From: Streptomyces sp. R28
Lineage (GTDB): Bacteria; Actinomycetota; Actinomycetes; Streptomycetales; Streptomycetaceae
Direction: 5' to 3'
NCBI RefSeq assembly: GCF_041052385.1
Contig: NZ_CP163439.1
Coordinates: 248,001-312,000 of the forward strand
Length of the DNA stretch: 64,000 nt
A program made the position numbers and the translations under genes. A model generated the notes under the pieces. It worked only from the letters and a program-made list of their open reading frames with translations. It was not told the DNA's origin and did no database searches. Positions within the stretch are counted from its first letter, which is position 1. Each line of letters opens with the position of its first letter. This document shows, one piece after another, positions 1-9,057 of the stretch.

Positions 1-734
1 CCGGGGCCGCCAACTACCGTGAGGTCTTCACCGATTCGACGGTGCTGGTGTCCTTCGGCAACACGCTGGTGTTCATGGTGTTCGCCGTCGCGCTGCAACT
101 GCTGATCGCCCTGGTGCTGGCGCTGGCGGTGAACGGGCGGATGCCGGTGTGGCTGCGCTCGGTGTTCCGGTCGGCGTTCTTCTTCCCGCTGGTGCTGTCC
201 GCCGCGTCGATCTCGGTGGTGATGAAGTACCTGTTCAACCAGGACTTCGGGGTCGTGAACTGGCTGCTCGGGCTGGTCGGGGTCGCGCCGGTGCCGTGGC
301 TGACGTCCGAGAACGCGGCGATGGCCACGGTGGTCCTGGTCTACGTGTGGCAGCAGTTCGGGTTCTCGTTCCTGCTGTTCGTCGGCGGTCTGAACAACAT
401 CCCCAAGGAGGTGCACGAGGCCGCCTCCCTCGACGGCGCGACCGGCCTGCGCAAGCACATCGGCATCACGCTGCCCCTGCTGTCGCCCACACTGCTGGTG
501 GCGTCGGTGGTCGGCATCATCAACGCGCTCCAGGTCTTCGAGCAGCCGTACGTCCTCACCAACGGCGGGCCCGGTGACGCCACCCGGACCGTGGTGATGG
601 TCATCTACGAGAGCGCCTTCGAGCAGCTGCGCTTCGGTGAGGCCTCGGCGGTGGGTGTGCTGCTGTTCGTGCTGATCATGGCGGTGACCGCCCTCCAGTT
701 CCGGCTCAGCCGGCGTTTCGTCCACTACCAGTGA
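1..734 (+). CDS. ABC transporter permease, MalF-like, 5' partial
   Basis: This is the first inner-membrane permease of a carbohydrate ABC importer. The reading frame is open from base 3, so the true start lies upstream of the window. Several hydrophobic segments are visible, and the EAA loop that contacts the ATPase reads EAASLDGATGLRKHIGITLP at about 418-477. The stop overlaps the next permease by four bases (GTGA), and the GH32 gene follows directly, which points to import of a fructose-containing sugar. The binding protein is presumably upstream. The family is certain; the substrate is inferred from the neighbour. Confidence 0.93.
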   Translation, partial: GAANYREVFTDSTVLVSFGNTLVFMVFAVALQLLIALVLALAVNGRMPVWLRSVFRSAFFFPLVLSAASISVVMKYLFNQDFGVVNWLLGLVGVAPVPWLTSENAAMATVVLVYVWQQFGFSFLLFVGGLNNIPKEVHEAASLDGATGLRKHIGITLPLLSPTLLVASVVGIINALQVFEQPYVLTNGGPGDATRTVVMVIYESAFEQLRFGEASAVGVLLFVLIMAVTALQFRLSRRFVHYQ

Positions 735-1603
735 GCCGGGTGAGTCCCTTGAGCCAAGCAACCCTGTCCCTGAGCCGCACCCGGCACTCCCTCGCGCCGT
801 GGGCCCGGATCGCCGCGCTGGCCGTGTGCGCGCTGCTGACCCTGGGCCCGGTCATCTGGACCGTCTCCACGTCGCTGCGCACCCCCGCCGAGGCCTTCGA
901 CCTGCCGCCGAAACTCATCCCGACGGATCCGTCCACGGAGGCGTACAGCGGGGTCTTCGACCAGATCGACGTCTGGCTGCTCGCCCTGAACTCGACGCTG
1001 GTGACCGCGCTGATCGCGGTGGGCCAGATGATCACGGCGGGGCTTGCGGGGTACGCCTTCGCACGCCTGGAGTTCCGGTTCAAGAAGCCGCTGTTCGGGC
1101 TGGTGCTGGCGACGATGATGGTGCCGTTGCAGGTCACCATCGTGCCGGTGTTCCTGGTGCTGAAGTCGATGGGCCTGACCGACACCCTGCTCGCCCTGAT
1201 CATCCCGGCCTTCCCGACCGCCTTCGGGACCTTCCTGATGCGCCAGTACTTCCTGGGCATGCCGAAGGACCTCGGTGAGGCGGCGATGCTGGACGGCTGC
1301 GGGCCCTGGCGGATCTTCCGCTCCGTGTACGCGCCGCTGGCCGCGCCCGGTCTGGCGATCGTGGGCGTACTGGCCTTCAACTACCACTGGAACGAGTTCT
1401 TCCGCCCGCTGATCCTCGAGACCTCCGGGCAAAACTACACGCTCCCGCTGGGCCTGGTCTCCCTCCAGGGCAACCTGGGTACCGGCTCCATCTCGGTGGT
1501 GCTCGCCGGTGTCGTCCTCTCCATGATCCCCGCCGTCGCCGTGTTCGTCGTCGGTCAGCGCCCTCTCCGCGAGGGCATCACGTCCGCAGGAGTCAACCGT
1601 TGA
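731..1603 (+). CDS. ABC transporter permease, MalG-like
   Basis: This is the second permease of the same importer, 290 residues, starting at a GTG that overlaps the previous stop. It has a hydrophobic N-terminal segment (about residues 25-45), further membrane segments, and the EAA loop GEAAMLDGCGPWRIFRSVYA near residue 180, typical of the CUT1 sugar family. It should form a heterodimeric channel with the upstream permease. No ATPase gene is nearby; in Streptomyces many CUT1 systems share the MsiK ATPase encoded elsewhere (established knowledge). Its 3' end overlaps the GH32 start, so the three genes form one transcription unit. Confidence 0.95.
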   Translation: MSRVSPLSQATLSLSRTRHSLAPWARIAALAVCALLTLGPVIWTVSTSLRTPAEAFDLPPKLIPTDPSTEAYSGVFDQIDVWLLALNSTLVTALIAVGQMITAGLAGYAFARLEFRFKKPLFGLVLATMMVPLQVTIVPVFLVLKSMGLTDTLLALIIPAFPTAFGTFLMRQYFLGMPKDLGEAAMLDGCGPWRIFRSVYAPLAAPGLAIVGVLAFNYHWNEFFRPLILETSGQNYTLPLGLVSLQGNLGTGSISVVLAGVVLSMIPAVAVFVVGQRPLREGITSAGVNR

Positions 1604-3000
1604 GCCTCACCGCTCAGTCCACGGACCCCAGCGCCCCGCGCTTCCGGGTCCGGCCCCCCGCCAACTGGATCAACGACCCGAACGGGCCCTTCCGTTGGCG
1701 GGACCGGTACCACCTCTTCTACCAGCACAACCCCGACGCCCCGGTGCACGCGAACGTCCACTGGGGGCATGTCTCCAGCCACGACCTCGTGCACTGGGAG
1801 CACCATCCGATCGCGCTCGCCCCGACGCCCGGCGGCCCGGACGAGGCGGGCTGCTGGTCGGGCTGCGTGGTCGACGACGACGGCGTGCCGACGGCCGTGT
1901 ACACGGGCGTCGACCGGCATCACACCGGGCTCGGCTCCATCTGCCTGGCGCGGGCACTGGTGCCGGAGGACGAGACGCTGACCGACTTCAGGCCGCTGCC
2001 CACGCCCGTCGTGACCGGCCCGCCGGCCGGCCTGGACGTGGTGATGTTCCGCGACCCGTTCGTGTTCAGGAGCGGTGGCCGACGGTGGGCACTGGTCGGC
2101 GCGGGACACGCCGACGGGACCGCGTCGGTGCTGCTGTACGACTGTGACGACCTGGCCGACTGGCGGTTCGCCGGGGTGCTGCTCGACGGCAACGACCCGG
2201 TCGCGAGGGACGCGTTCGGTGACAAGGCGGTCGGCTGGGAGTGCCCGCAGCTGTACGCGACCACGGGCGGGGACTGGGTGCTGGTGGTGTCGCTGTGGGA
2301 CGGCGAGCCGTGCTCCACCGGCTATCTGACGGGCCGTCTCCAGCCGTACGGCGACGACGAGTTGCGCTTCGAAGCCCGTACCGGCGGGCGGCTCGACCAC
2401 GGGCGGGACTTCTACGCACCCGCCGTGCTCCAGGAGCCGGACCGGGCGTTGATGTGGGGCTGGTCGTGGGAGGCCCGCGAGCAGGACGAGGTCGACCGCG
2501 CGGGCTGGGCCGGGGTGCTGACCGCGCCGCGGGTCGTGGACGTCCATCCCGACGGCGCCCTGCGTGTCGCACCGGCACCGGAGCTCGAACTGCTGCGTGC
2601 GGTCGAACCGTTCGTCACGGCGACAGGGCGCCCTGCCCCGCTCCCGGAGGCGTACGACCTGACCGTCACCGCATCCGGCCGCACCACGGTGAGTCTGCTG
2701 CGGTCCGCCTCGGGCGCGGCGCTGACGGTCGTGCTGGACCCGGACGAGGGCACGGTGACGCTCGACCGCGGGGACTGGCCGCGCACGCGGCCCGGCGGAT
2801 CGGCGCCGATCGTGGTGCGGGCACCGGCCGGTGAGGTACGGATCCTCGTCGACGGCTCGCTGTTCGAGCTGTTCGTCGACGACCGGGCCACGGTCACCGA
2901 GCGGATCTACCGGCGACCGGACGACGTACCCGAACTCGTCGTCACCGGTCCCGGGGCCACCGTCACCGGCTGGGAGACGGCCCCACCGACGCACGACTGA
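1600..3000 (+). CDS. Glycoside hydrolase family 32 (intracellular beta-fructosidase)
   Basis: This 466-residue GH32 enzyme hydrolyses sucrose, sucrose phosphate or fructo-oligosaccharides. The three catalytic signatures are intact: WINDPNG with the Asp nucleophile D26, RDPF with D152, and WECP with the acid/base E214. A five-blade propeller region is followed by a C-terminal beta-sandwich. There is no signal peptide, so it should act in the cytosol on imported sugar. The TTG start at 1600 overlaps the permease stop by four bases. The gene ends exactly where the 236-bp tandem repeat begins, and its last codons resemble those of the repeat. Exact substrate is not decided by sequence. Confidence 0.93.
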   Translation: MSLTAQSTDPSAPRFRVRPPANWINDPNGPFRWRDRYHLFYQHNPDAPVHANVHWGHVSSHDLVHWEHHPIALAPTPGGPDEAGCWSGCVVDDDGVPTAVYTGVDRHHTGLGSICLARALVPEDETLTDFRPLPTPVVTGPPAGLDVVMFRDPFVFRSGGRRWALVGAGHADGTASVLLYDCDDLADWRFAGVLLDGNDPVARDAFGDKAVGWECPQLYATTGGDWVLVVSLWDGEPCSTGYLTGRLQPYGDDELRFEARTGGRLDHGRDFYAPAVLQEPDRALMWGWSWEAREQDEVDRAGWAGVLTAPRVVDVHPDGALRVAPAPELELLRAVEPFVTATGRPAPLPEAYDLTVTASGRTTVSLLRSASGAALTVVLDPDEGTVTLDRGDWPRTRPGGSAPIVVRAPAGEVRILVDGSLFELFVDDRATVTERIYRRPDDVPELVVTGPGATVTGWETAPPTHD

Positions 3001-3236
3001 TCACCGGGCAGGCCAGACGCCGTACCGTCGCGGGCGGCGTCCGGCCCGTGTCGATGGCGTCGAGAAGGAGCCGGGCAGCCACCTCACCCATCACCCGGCA
3101 CGGCGACGCAATCGTGGTGAGAGGCCGGGTCACCAACGAATCCACCGGCGCCCGGACGTCAGGCCCGAACTCCCTCGCCACCCGCCCAGGGGCCACGGTC
3201 ACCGCCTGGGAGCTGCTCCCACCGACGCACGACTGA
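3001..3236. repeat. 236-bp tandem duplication, copy 1
   Basis: This is the first of two near-identical 236-bp units lying between the GH32 stop and the LacI gene; both end in the same ACGCACGACTGA. I count about four base differences from copy 2 (around 3063-3074 and near 3151). On the minus strand the unit encodes a LacI-like C-terminus (PLTTIASPCRVMGEVAARLL and onward). On the plus strand its end encodes a GH32-like tail (PGATVTAWELLPPTHD, compare PGATVTGWETAPPTHD in the real gene). It therefore looks like a copied convergent gene junction rather than a gene. Confidence 0.9.
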
Positions 3237-3472
3237 TCACCGGGCAGGCCAGACGCCGTACCGTCGCGGGCGGCGTCCGGCCCGTGTCGATGGCGTCGAG
3301 GAGCAGCCCGGCAGCCACCTCACCCATCACCCGGCACGGCGACGCAATCGTGGTGAGAGGCCGGGTCACCAACGAATCCACCGGCGACCGGACGTCAGGC
3401 CCGAACTCCCTCGCCACCCGCCCAGGGGCCACGGTCACCGCCTGGGAGCTGCTCCCACCGACGCACGACTGA
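3237..3472. repeat. 236-bp tandem duplication, copy 2
   Basis: This is the second unit, directly abutting copy 1. Its start and first half match both copy 1 and the sequence after 3473, where the resident LacI C-terminus begins. The resident LacI stop codon (3435-3437 on the minus strand) lies inside this copy, so the present LacI C-terminus is completed by repeat sequence. The middle of the unit, about 100 bp, differs clearly from the resident LacI gene, so the unit probably came from a diverged homologous locus. Confidence 0.9.
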
Positions 3473-4523
3473 TCACCGGACAGGCCAGACGCCGTACCGT
3501 CGCGGGCGGCGTCCGGCCCGTGTCGATGGCGTCGAGAAGGAGCCGGGCGGCGACCTCGCCCATCGCCCGGTGGGGCAGCGCGACCGTGGTGAGGGGCGGG
3601 GTGAGGAACGCGGCCATGTGCTCCTGGTCGTCGTAGCCGACCACGGACAGCTCGTCGGGGACGGTGATGCCCAGCCGGGTCGCGGCGTGCAGGGCGCCCG
3701 CCGCGACCCGGTCGTTGTAGCAGAACAGGCCGGTGGGGCGCCGGTCGGCGGGGACGCCGTCGAGGACGCGCAGCGCGCCCTCGTATCCTCCGGCGATCTC
3801 GCCCCCACTGCGCACCACCCACTCCTTGGGGACCGTGATCCCTTCGGCGCGCAGTGCGTCGCGGAAACCGCGCAGGCGGTCGACGGAGGCAAGGTCCTCC
3901 TGACCGCCCACCATGGCGACCCTGTGGTGCCCCTCGTCCAGCAGCAGCCGGGCCGCCGTACGGCCTCCCGCGCGCTCGGCGGGGATGACGGCGGGCAGGG
4001 AGTCGTCCTCGGGCAGGCAGTTGGCGAGGACGGAGTGGGTGCGGTGCAGGCCCTCGGGGACGCGGACGCGGCGCAGCGACATGGCCGCGTAGATGATGCC
4101 GTCCACGCGTCGGTCGAGGAGCTCGGCGACGGCCGCGTCCTCCTTGGCCGGGTCGCCGCCGGAGTCGATGGTCAGGACGAGGTGCTCGCTGGCCCAGGCG
4201 GTCTCCATGGCGCCACGCAGCAGTCGGCCGGCGAACGGCGAGGAGGCGATCTCGTCGGTGACCAGGCCGATCACGGCCGTACGGCGGCGGCGCAGGCCGC
4301 GTGCGACGGGGTCGGGGCGGTAGCCGAGTTCGGCGGCGGCCTGACGGATGCGTTCCTGGGTGGCGGGCGAGAGGTTGCCCTCGGCGCGGCCGTTGAAGAC
4401 GAAGGAGACGGCCGTGTGCGACACCCCGGCGAGCCGGGCGACGTCCCGTGACGTGGGGCGCCCCGATCCCGTCGGGTGCTTGTCCTCGGTGCCGCCCATG
4501 CCGTCCGCTGCCCTCATCCCCAC
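3435..4523 (-). CDS. LacI-family transcriptional regulator
   Basis: This repressor has an N-terminal helix-turn-helix (PTSRDVARLAGVSHTAVSFV) and hinge, followed by a periplasmic-binding-protein-like effector domain ending PPLTTVALPHRAMGEVAARL. It is convergent with the ABC-GH32 operon and is the obvious candidate to control it, probably releasing DNA when a fructose-containing sugar binds (inference). The start is uncertain: GTG at 4523, ATG at 4517 or ATG at 4499 are all in frame, and GAGG lies about 12 nt before 4499. The C-terminus is supplied by the tandem 236-bp repeat. An 8-bp palindrome TTGATCAA lies just upstream at 4532-4539. Confidence 0.9.
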   Translation of the reverse strand: MGMRAADGMGGTEDKHPTGSGRPTSRDVARLAGVSHTAVSFVFNGRAEGNLSPATQERIRQAAAELGYRPDPVARGLRRRRTAVIGLVTDEIASSPFAGRLLRGAMETAWASEHLVLTIDSGGDPAKEDAAVAELLDRRVDGIIYAAMSLRRVRVPEGLHRTHSVLANCLPEDDSLPAVIPAERAGGRTAARLLLDEGHHRVAMVGGQEDLASVDRLRGFRDALRAEGITVPKEWVVRSGGEIAGGYEGALRVLDGVPADRRPTGLFCYNDRVAAGALHAATRLGITVPDELSVVGYDDQEHMAAFLTPPLTTVALPHRAMGEVAARLLLDAIDTGRTPPATVRRLACPVISRASVGAAPRR

Positions 4524-4594
4524 CCGTCCGGTTGATCAATCCTCACCCTATCCGTGACGCTGGATGCACGACACAGTCAAGGGAAGGTCCGGCA

Positions 4595-5425
4595 GTGATC
4601 AGCATCCCGACCCACACGCTCAACGACGGTACGGCCCTCCCCGCCCTCGGCCTCGGCACCTGGCCGATGGACGACGCGCAGGCCGAGCAGGCGGTTCACG
4701 ACGCCCTGGAACTCGGGTACCGCCTCGTGGACACGGCGACGAACTACCGCAACGAGACAGGCGTCGGCCGTGGCGTCGCGGGCAGCGGCGTGCCCCGCGA
4801 GGAGATCGTCGTGACGACCAAGCTCCCCGGCCGCCACCACGGCTACGAGGAGACCCTCGCCTCCTTCGAGGAGTCCCGCGCCCGCCTCGGCCTGGACTAC
4901 GTGGACCTCTACCTCATCCACTGGCCGCTCCCCCGCGTCGACAAGTACGTCGACTCCTGGAAGGCCATGATCAAACTGCGGGAGGACGGCCTCGTCCGGT
5001 CGATCGGCGTCTCCAACTTCACCGCCGAGCACATCGAACGGCTGGAGAAGGAGACCGGGGTCCTGCCCTCGGTCAACCAGATCGAGCTGCACCCCTTCTT
5101 CCCGCAGGCGGAGCTGCGCGCCTTCCACACCGGCAAGGGCATCGTCACCGAGAGCTGGAGCCCGCTGGGCCGTGGCACGGACCTGCTGGACGATCCCGTG
5201 ATCGTCGCGACCGCCGAGGCGCACGGCGTGACGCCCGGCCAGGTCGTCCTGCGCTGGCACGTCCAGCTGGGCGCCGTCCCCATCCCGAAGTCGGCCGATC
5301 CCGGGCGGCAGCGCGCGAACCTCGATGTCTTCGGTTTCGAACTGGACCCCGATCGGATGACGGCGATCGCGGACCGTGCCCACCGGCGCGTCGGCGGGGA
5401 TCCCGAAGTGCACGAGGAGTTCTGA
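4595..5425 (+). CDS. Aldo/keto reductase
   Basis: This 276-residue NADPH-dependent aldehyde/ketone reductase is of the 2,5-diketo-gluconate reductase type. The catalytic tetrad is complete: D46, Y51, K76 and H109 (LIHWP). The GTG start at 4595 was chosen because GGGAAGG lies about 8 nt upstream and the protein then begins directly with the first strand (ISIPTHTLNDG). The frame stays open upstream into the LacI gene, but that extension is not protein-like. It is divergent from lacI with a gap of about 70 bp, so it may share its control region. The physiological substrate is unknown. Confidence 0.93.
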   Translation: MISIPTHTLNDGTALPALGLGTWPMDDAQAEQAVHDALELGYRLVDTATNYRNETGVGRGVAGSGVPREEIVVTTKLPGRHHGYEETLASFEESRARLGLDYVDLYLIHWPLPRVDKYVDSWKAMIKLREDGLVRSIGVSNFTAEHIERLEKETGVLPSVNQIELHPFFPQAELRAFHTGKGIVTESWSPLGRGTDLLDDPVIVATAEAHGVTPGQVVLRWHVQLGAVPIPKSADPGRQRANLDVFGFELDPDRMTAIADRAHRRVGGDPEVHEEF

Positions 5426-5476
5426 GCGGGCGTCGGTGGCGCCGCGCAGGGTACTCGGGGCGGGAAGGAGGCGCTC

Positions 5477-6088
5477 ATGGGCGAGAAGGACCGGCTGCGG
5501 GACTACCACGGCAAGCGTGACTTCGGGCGGACCGGGGAGCCGCGGGGGCGTGCGGGGGCCTCCGGTGAGGAGCCGCGGTTCGTGGTTCAGATCCATGACG
5601 CCCGCACCCTGCACTTCGACTTCCGGCTCCAGGTGGACGACGTACTGAAGTCCTGGTCGGTGCCGAAGGGGCCCTCCGACGATCCCCACGACAAGCGGCT
5701 CGCCATGCCCACCGAGGACCACCCTCTGGAGTACGAGGAGTTCGAGGGCATGATCCCGAAGGGCGAGTACGGCGGCGGCACGGTGATCGTCTGGGACAAC
5801 GGCACGTACGAGCCGATGAGCCATGACCGCAAGGGGCGGCCCGTCGACTTCGGTGAGTCGCTCGAGCGGGGTCATGCCACGTTCCGGCTGAGCGGGTCGA
5901 AGCTGCACGGCGAGTACGCGCTCACCCGGATCCGCGACGGGCGCGACGGTGACCGGGAGGCGTGGCTGCTGGTGAAGGCCCGCAAGGGCCGGGCACCCGG
6001 GCACGGCACGCCCGACCCGTACCGGGCCCGTTCGGTGCGGACCGGTCGCACGCTCGGCCAGGTCGCCGCGGACGACGTCGAGGCGTGA
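5477..6088 (+). CDS. Stand-alone LigD-type 3'-phosphoesterase
   Basis: This 203-residue protein corresponds to the phosphoesterase (PE) module of DNA ligase D, which trims 3' phosphate and 3' ribonucleotide ends during non-homologous end joining. The metal and phosphate ligands of the family are present: H40, H46, D48 and R50 in IHDARTLHFDFRL, and H82 in EDHPLEYEEFEGMIPKGEYG. The first 30 residues are charged and probably flexible. It starts with ATG at 5477. No ligase or polymerase domain is attached; a separate ATP-dependent ligase gene lies at 22128-23108. Membership is clear, and a DNA repair role is inferred from the family. Confidence 0.93.
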   Translation: MGEKDRLRDYHGKRDFGRTGEPRGRAGASGEEPRFVVQIHDARTLHFDFRLQVDDVLKSWSVPKGPSDDPHDKRLAMPTEDHPLEYEEFEGMIPKGEYGGGTVIVWDNGTYEPMSHDRKGRPVDFGESLERGHATFRLSGSKLHGEYALTRIRDGRDGDREAWLLVKARKGRAPGHGTPDPYRARSVRTGRTLGQVAADDVEA

Positions 6089-6204
6089 GCGCGGCGGTCT
6101 CGCGGGGCGGAAAGTCCAGCGGAAAATCCGGTTCCGGCCTCAACTACCTTTCCCTGCCTCTATGTTCACGGCGACACCCGCTCTCGCCGCAGGAGGCTCC
6201 TCAT

Positions 6205-6639
6205 ATGCGCACCGCGCTCCGTACCGCCGTCACCGGCGCCGTGGCCGCCGCCACCGTCCTCGTCTGTGCGCCCGCCCACGCCACACCTCCCGGGCCGGGG
6301 GTGACCGCCCGGCTCATCAGTCAGAAGACGGTCGGTGACACCGACTACACCCTGCGGGAGATCACCGTGCCGCCGGGCCAGGCCACCGGTTGGCACTACC
6401 ACGACGGTCCGCTCTACGCCGTGGTGAAGCAGGGCACGCTCAGCCACTTCGACTCGACCTGCGCCTCCGACGGCGTGTACCCCGGAGGCAGCTTCGTGCA
6501 GGAGCCGGCCGGGCCGGACAACGTGCACATCGGGCGCAACCTCGGCGACACCACGCTCGTCCTCGATGTGCTCTATGTGCTGCCGCACGGGGCGCCGTTC
6601 TCCGAGGACGCACCCAACCCCGGCTGCCCGTTCCAGTGA
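6205..6639 (+). CDS. Secreted cupin-domain protein
   Basis: This 144-residue protein starts at ATG 6205, preceded by AGGAGG at 6191-6196. An N-terminal signal peptide (MRTALRTAV followed by an alanine-rich core and an APAHA cleavage site at about residue 27) indicates export. The rest is one cupin barrel with the metal-binding type motif PPGQATGWHYHDGPLYAVV and a second strand set GPDNVHIGRN. Two cysteines near residues 89 and 142 could form a disulphide outside the cell. Function is unknown. It is convergent with the signalling gene at 6640, the two stops directly abutting. Confidence 0.88.
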   Translation: MRTALRTAVTGAVAAATVLVCAPAHATPPGPGVTARLISQKTVGDTDYTLREITVPPGQATGWHYHDGPLYAVVKQGTLSHFDSTCASDGVYPGGSFVQEPAGPDNVHIGRNLGDTTLVLDVLYVLPHGAPFSEDAPNPGCPFQ

Positions 6640-9009
6640 TCAGATCGGCGGCAGCGGCTGTTCGGCCCAGATCGTCTTGCCGCTGCCGGTCTGCCGGCTC
6701 CCCCAGCGCTGGGTGAGCTGGGCGACCAGCAGCAGTCCGCGGCCGCCCTCGTCGTAGGCGTGGGCCCGGCGCAGATGCGGGGAGGTGGAACTGCCGTCGG
6801 AGACCTCGCAGATGAGGGTGCGGTCGCGGATCAGGCGGAGCTGGATGGGGGGTGCGCCGTACCGGATGGCGTTGGTGACGAGTTCGCTGACGACGAGTTC
6901 GGTGACGAAGGCGGCCTCGTCCAGTCCCCAGGCGGTCAGTTGCTCCGTGGCGGCCTGCCGGGTGGCCGCCACGTGCTCCGGGTCCGGCAGCACGTCCCAG
7001 GTGGCGATGCGGTCCGCGCCCAGAGCCCGGGTGCGGGCCAGGAGCAGGGCCACGTCGTCGCTGGGTTCCTCCGGCAGGACGGCCTTCAGCACGGTGTCGC
7101 ACAGGGCGTCGAGAGTGTCGGGGGGCGCGGTCAGCGCGCGGCACAGTTCGGCGATGGCGTGGTCGATGTCGCGGTCGCGGTCCTCGATGAGGCCGTCCGT
7201 GTACAGGGCGACCAGGGAGCCCTCGGGCAGTTCCACCTCCATCGCCTCGAAGGGCAGCCCGCCGACGCCGAGCGGGGGCCCGGCGCTCAGCTCGATGACC
7301 TGGGTGGTGCCGTCGGGCAGGACGAGGGCCGGTGGTGGATGGCCGGCGGCTGCCAGGGTGAGGCGGCGGGTGACGGGGTCGTAGACGGAGTAGAGGCAGG
7401 TGGCGCCCAGTTCGGCGACCTCGTCGCTGTCGTCCCCGGCCAGATGGGTGACCAGGTCGTCCAGGTGGGTGAGGAGTTCGTCGGGCGGCAGGTCCACGTC
7501 GGCGAGGGTGCGTACGGCCGTGCACAGGCGGCCCATGGTGGCCGACGACGGGATGCCGTGTCCGACGACGTCGCCGACGACGAGGGCGACGCGGCCGCCG
7601 GACAGCGGGATCACGTCGAACCAGTCGCCGCCGAGGCCGGCCTGCGATCCGGACGGCCGATAGCGGTGGGCCACCTCCACGGCCGCCTGCCCGGACAGTC
7701 CCCGGGGCAGCAGGTTGTGCTGCAGGGCCAGCGCGGTGGTGCGTTCCCGGGCGAAGCGGCGGGCGTTGTCGATGCAGACGGCGGCCCGGCTGGCGAGTTC
7801 CTCGGCGAAGACGGCGTCGTCGGCGACGTAGTCGTCCGGTTGCCTGATGCGCACGGCCACCACGACGCCGAGCGTGGTGCCGCGGGCCCGCAGCGGCGCC
7901 GCCATCATGGAGTGGGCGCCGACGCGGTGGCGCCGGCCGGCCGGAGCGCGCGCGTTGCGTTCCGCCACCCAGCGCAGGAACGCCGACTCACCTGCCTGGC
8001 TGAGCATCACCGTGCCCTCCAGGATCGCCCGTGCGGGCGGCGAGAACGGCGGGTAGAAGTCCACCTCGCCCAGGTGCACGGCCGCTTCCGGGGTGCCCTC
8101 GGTGCCGGAGCCGTGGGCGACGCGGCGCAGCGCGATCTCGGTGCCGGCCAGCAGCGGCGCCTCCTCCGCCCCCAGGACCCAGTCGAACAGGTCCACGCTG
8201 GCGAAGTCGGCGAACCGGGGCACCATGACCGCGACCACTTCCTCCGCCGTGCGCACCAGGTCCAGGGTGGTGCCGATGGTGGCCGCGGCCTCGTTCAGCA
8301 GGGCCAGCCGCTGCCGCGCCCAGTACTGCTCGGTGCTGTCGAACGCGGCCAGCGCGGTGCCGACCAGCCGGCCCGAGGAGTCCCGTACCGGCCACATGTC
8401 GGTGGTCCAGGCGTGCTCGCGGTTCAGGGCCGGGGCGCCGGTGAAGCTCTCGTGGCGCAGCGGCCGGCCCGACTCGGCGACCTTGCGCATGTGCCGCAGA
8501 AAGCCCCGGCTGTGCACCTCGTCCTCCACGGTCTCCGAGAAGTGGCGGCCGAGCATGACCTCCTCGGGTACGCCCATGGCCTTGCACGCGGCTTCGTTGA
8601 GCCGCAGGTAGCGCTGGTCGGCGTCGAAGACGGACATGGACATGGATGCCTGCTGGAAGGCCTGCTCCGCGAGCGTGGGCTCGGCACGGTCGGACGGCAC
8701 GGTGGTGATCACGTATCCGCCCGGCCCGCCGTCGTCGCCGATCAGGACGCATGCCGTCAGGTTCAGGGCGACGGGCGAGCCGTCCCGGTGACGCAGCACG
8801 GCGGTGCCGGCCAGCGCGGCCACGGCTTCGGGCGGCGGCTGCTCGGCGAGCAGCTCCCGCACCGGTCGTCCCAGTGCTTCCTCGCCCGTCAGGCCCGTCA
8901 GCCGCCGGGCGCCCTCGCTCCACCCGGTGACGACACCGTGGGCATCGATGATCGCCGCAGCGGAGACGTGCTCCATGTCGTCCAGGATGAGTCCTGAGCC
9001 GCACCGCAT
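6640..9009 (-). CDS. PAS-PAS-GAF-PP2C (SpoIIE)-HATPase signalling protein
   Basis: This protein of about 789 residues joins two PAS sensor domains (roughly residues 15-110 and 120-235), a GAF domain (about 250-410), a SpoIIE-type PP2C phosphatase (about 420-640, with GGDWFDV and VGDVVGHGIP metal-binding motifs) and a C-terminal GHKL ATPase of the anti-sigma kinase type (VVSELVTNAIRYG, then DEGGRGLLLV). It should both phosphorylate and dephosphorylate STAS-domain antagonists in partner-switching pathways (family knowledge). ATG at 9009 is used here; a TTG at 9012 and an ATG at 8976 are alternatives. No cognate anti-anti-sigma gene is adjacent. A SigB-type sigma gene lies at 35.8 kb, but no link is shown. 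Confidence 0.93.
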   Translation of the reverse strand: MRCGSGLILDDMEHVSAAAIIDAHGVVTGWSEGARRLTGLTGEEALGRPVRELLAEQPPPEAVAALAGTAVLRHRDGSPVALNLTACVLIGDDGGPGGYVITTVPSDRAEPTLAEQAFQQASMSMSVFDADQRYLRLNEAACKAMGVPEEVMLGRHFSETVEDEVHSRGFLRHMRKVAESGRPLRHESFTGAPALNREHAWTTDMWPVRDSSGRLVGTALAAFDSTEQYWARQRLALLNEAAATIGTTLDLVRTAEEVVAVMVPRFADFASVDLFDWVLGAEEAPLLAGTEIALRRVAHGSGTEGTPEAAVHLGEVDFYPPFSPPARAILEGTVMLSQAGESAFLRWVAERNARAPAGRRHRVGAHSMMAAPLRARGTTLGVVVAVRIRQPDDYVADDAVFAEELASRAAVCIDNARRFARERTTALALQHNLLPRGLSGQAAVEVAHRYRPSGSQAGLGGDWFDVIPLSGGRVALVVGDVVGHGIPSSATMGRLCTAVRTLADVDLPPDELLTHLDDLVTHLAGDDSDEVAELGATCLYSVYDPVTRRLTLAAAGHPPPALVLPDGTTQVIELSAGPPLGVGGLPFEAMEVELPEGSLVALYTDGLIEDRDRDIDHAIAELCRALTAPPDTLDALCDTVLKAVLPEEPSDDVALLLARTRALGADRIATWDVLPDPEHVAATRQAATEQLTAWGLDEAAFVTELVVSELVTNAIRYGAPPIQLRLIRDRTLICEVSDGSSTSPHLRRAHAYDEGGRGLLLVAQLTQRWGSRQTGSGKTIWAEQPLPPI

Positions 9010-9057
9010 CAACCGCGATGCCCCATCTGCCGGTGCCTGAGGGCGAGCCCGGCGGGG

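Noticed and set aside
4532..4539. TTGATCAA as the LacI operator
   Set aside because: Only 8 bp are symmetric and no second copy was seen upstream of the operon, whose promoter is outside the window; mentioned but not listed as a feature.
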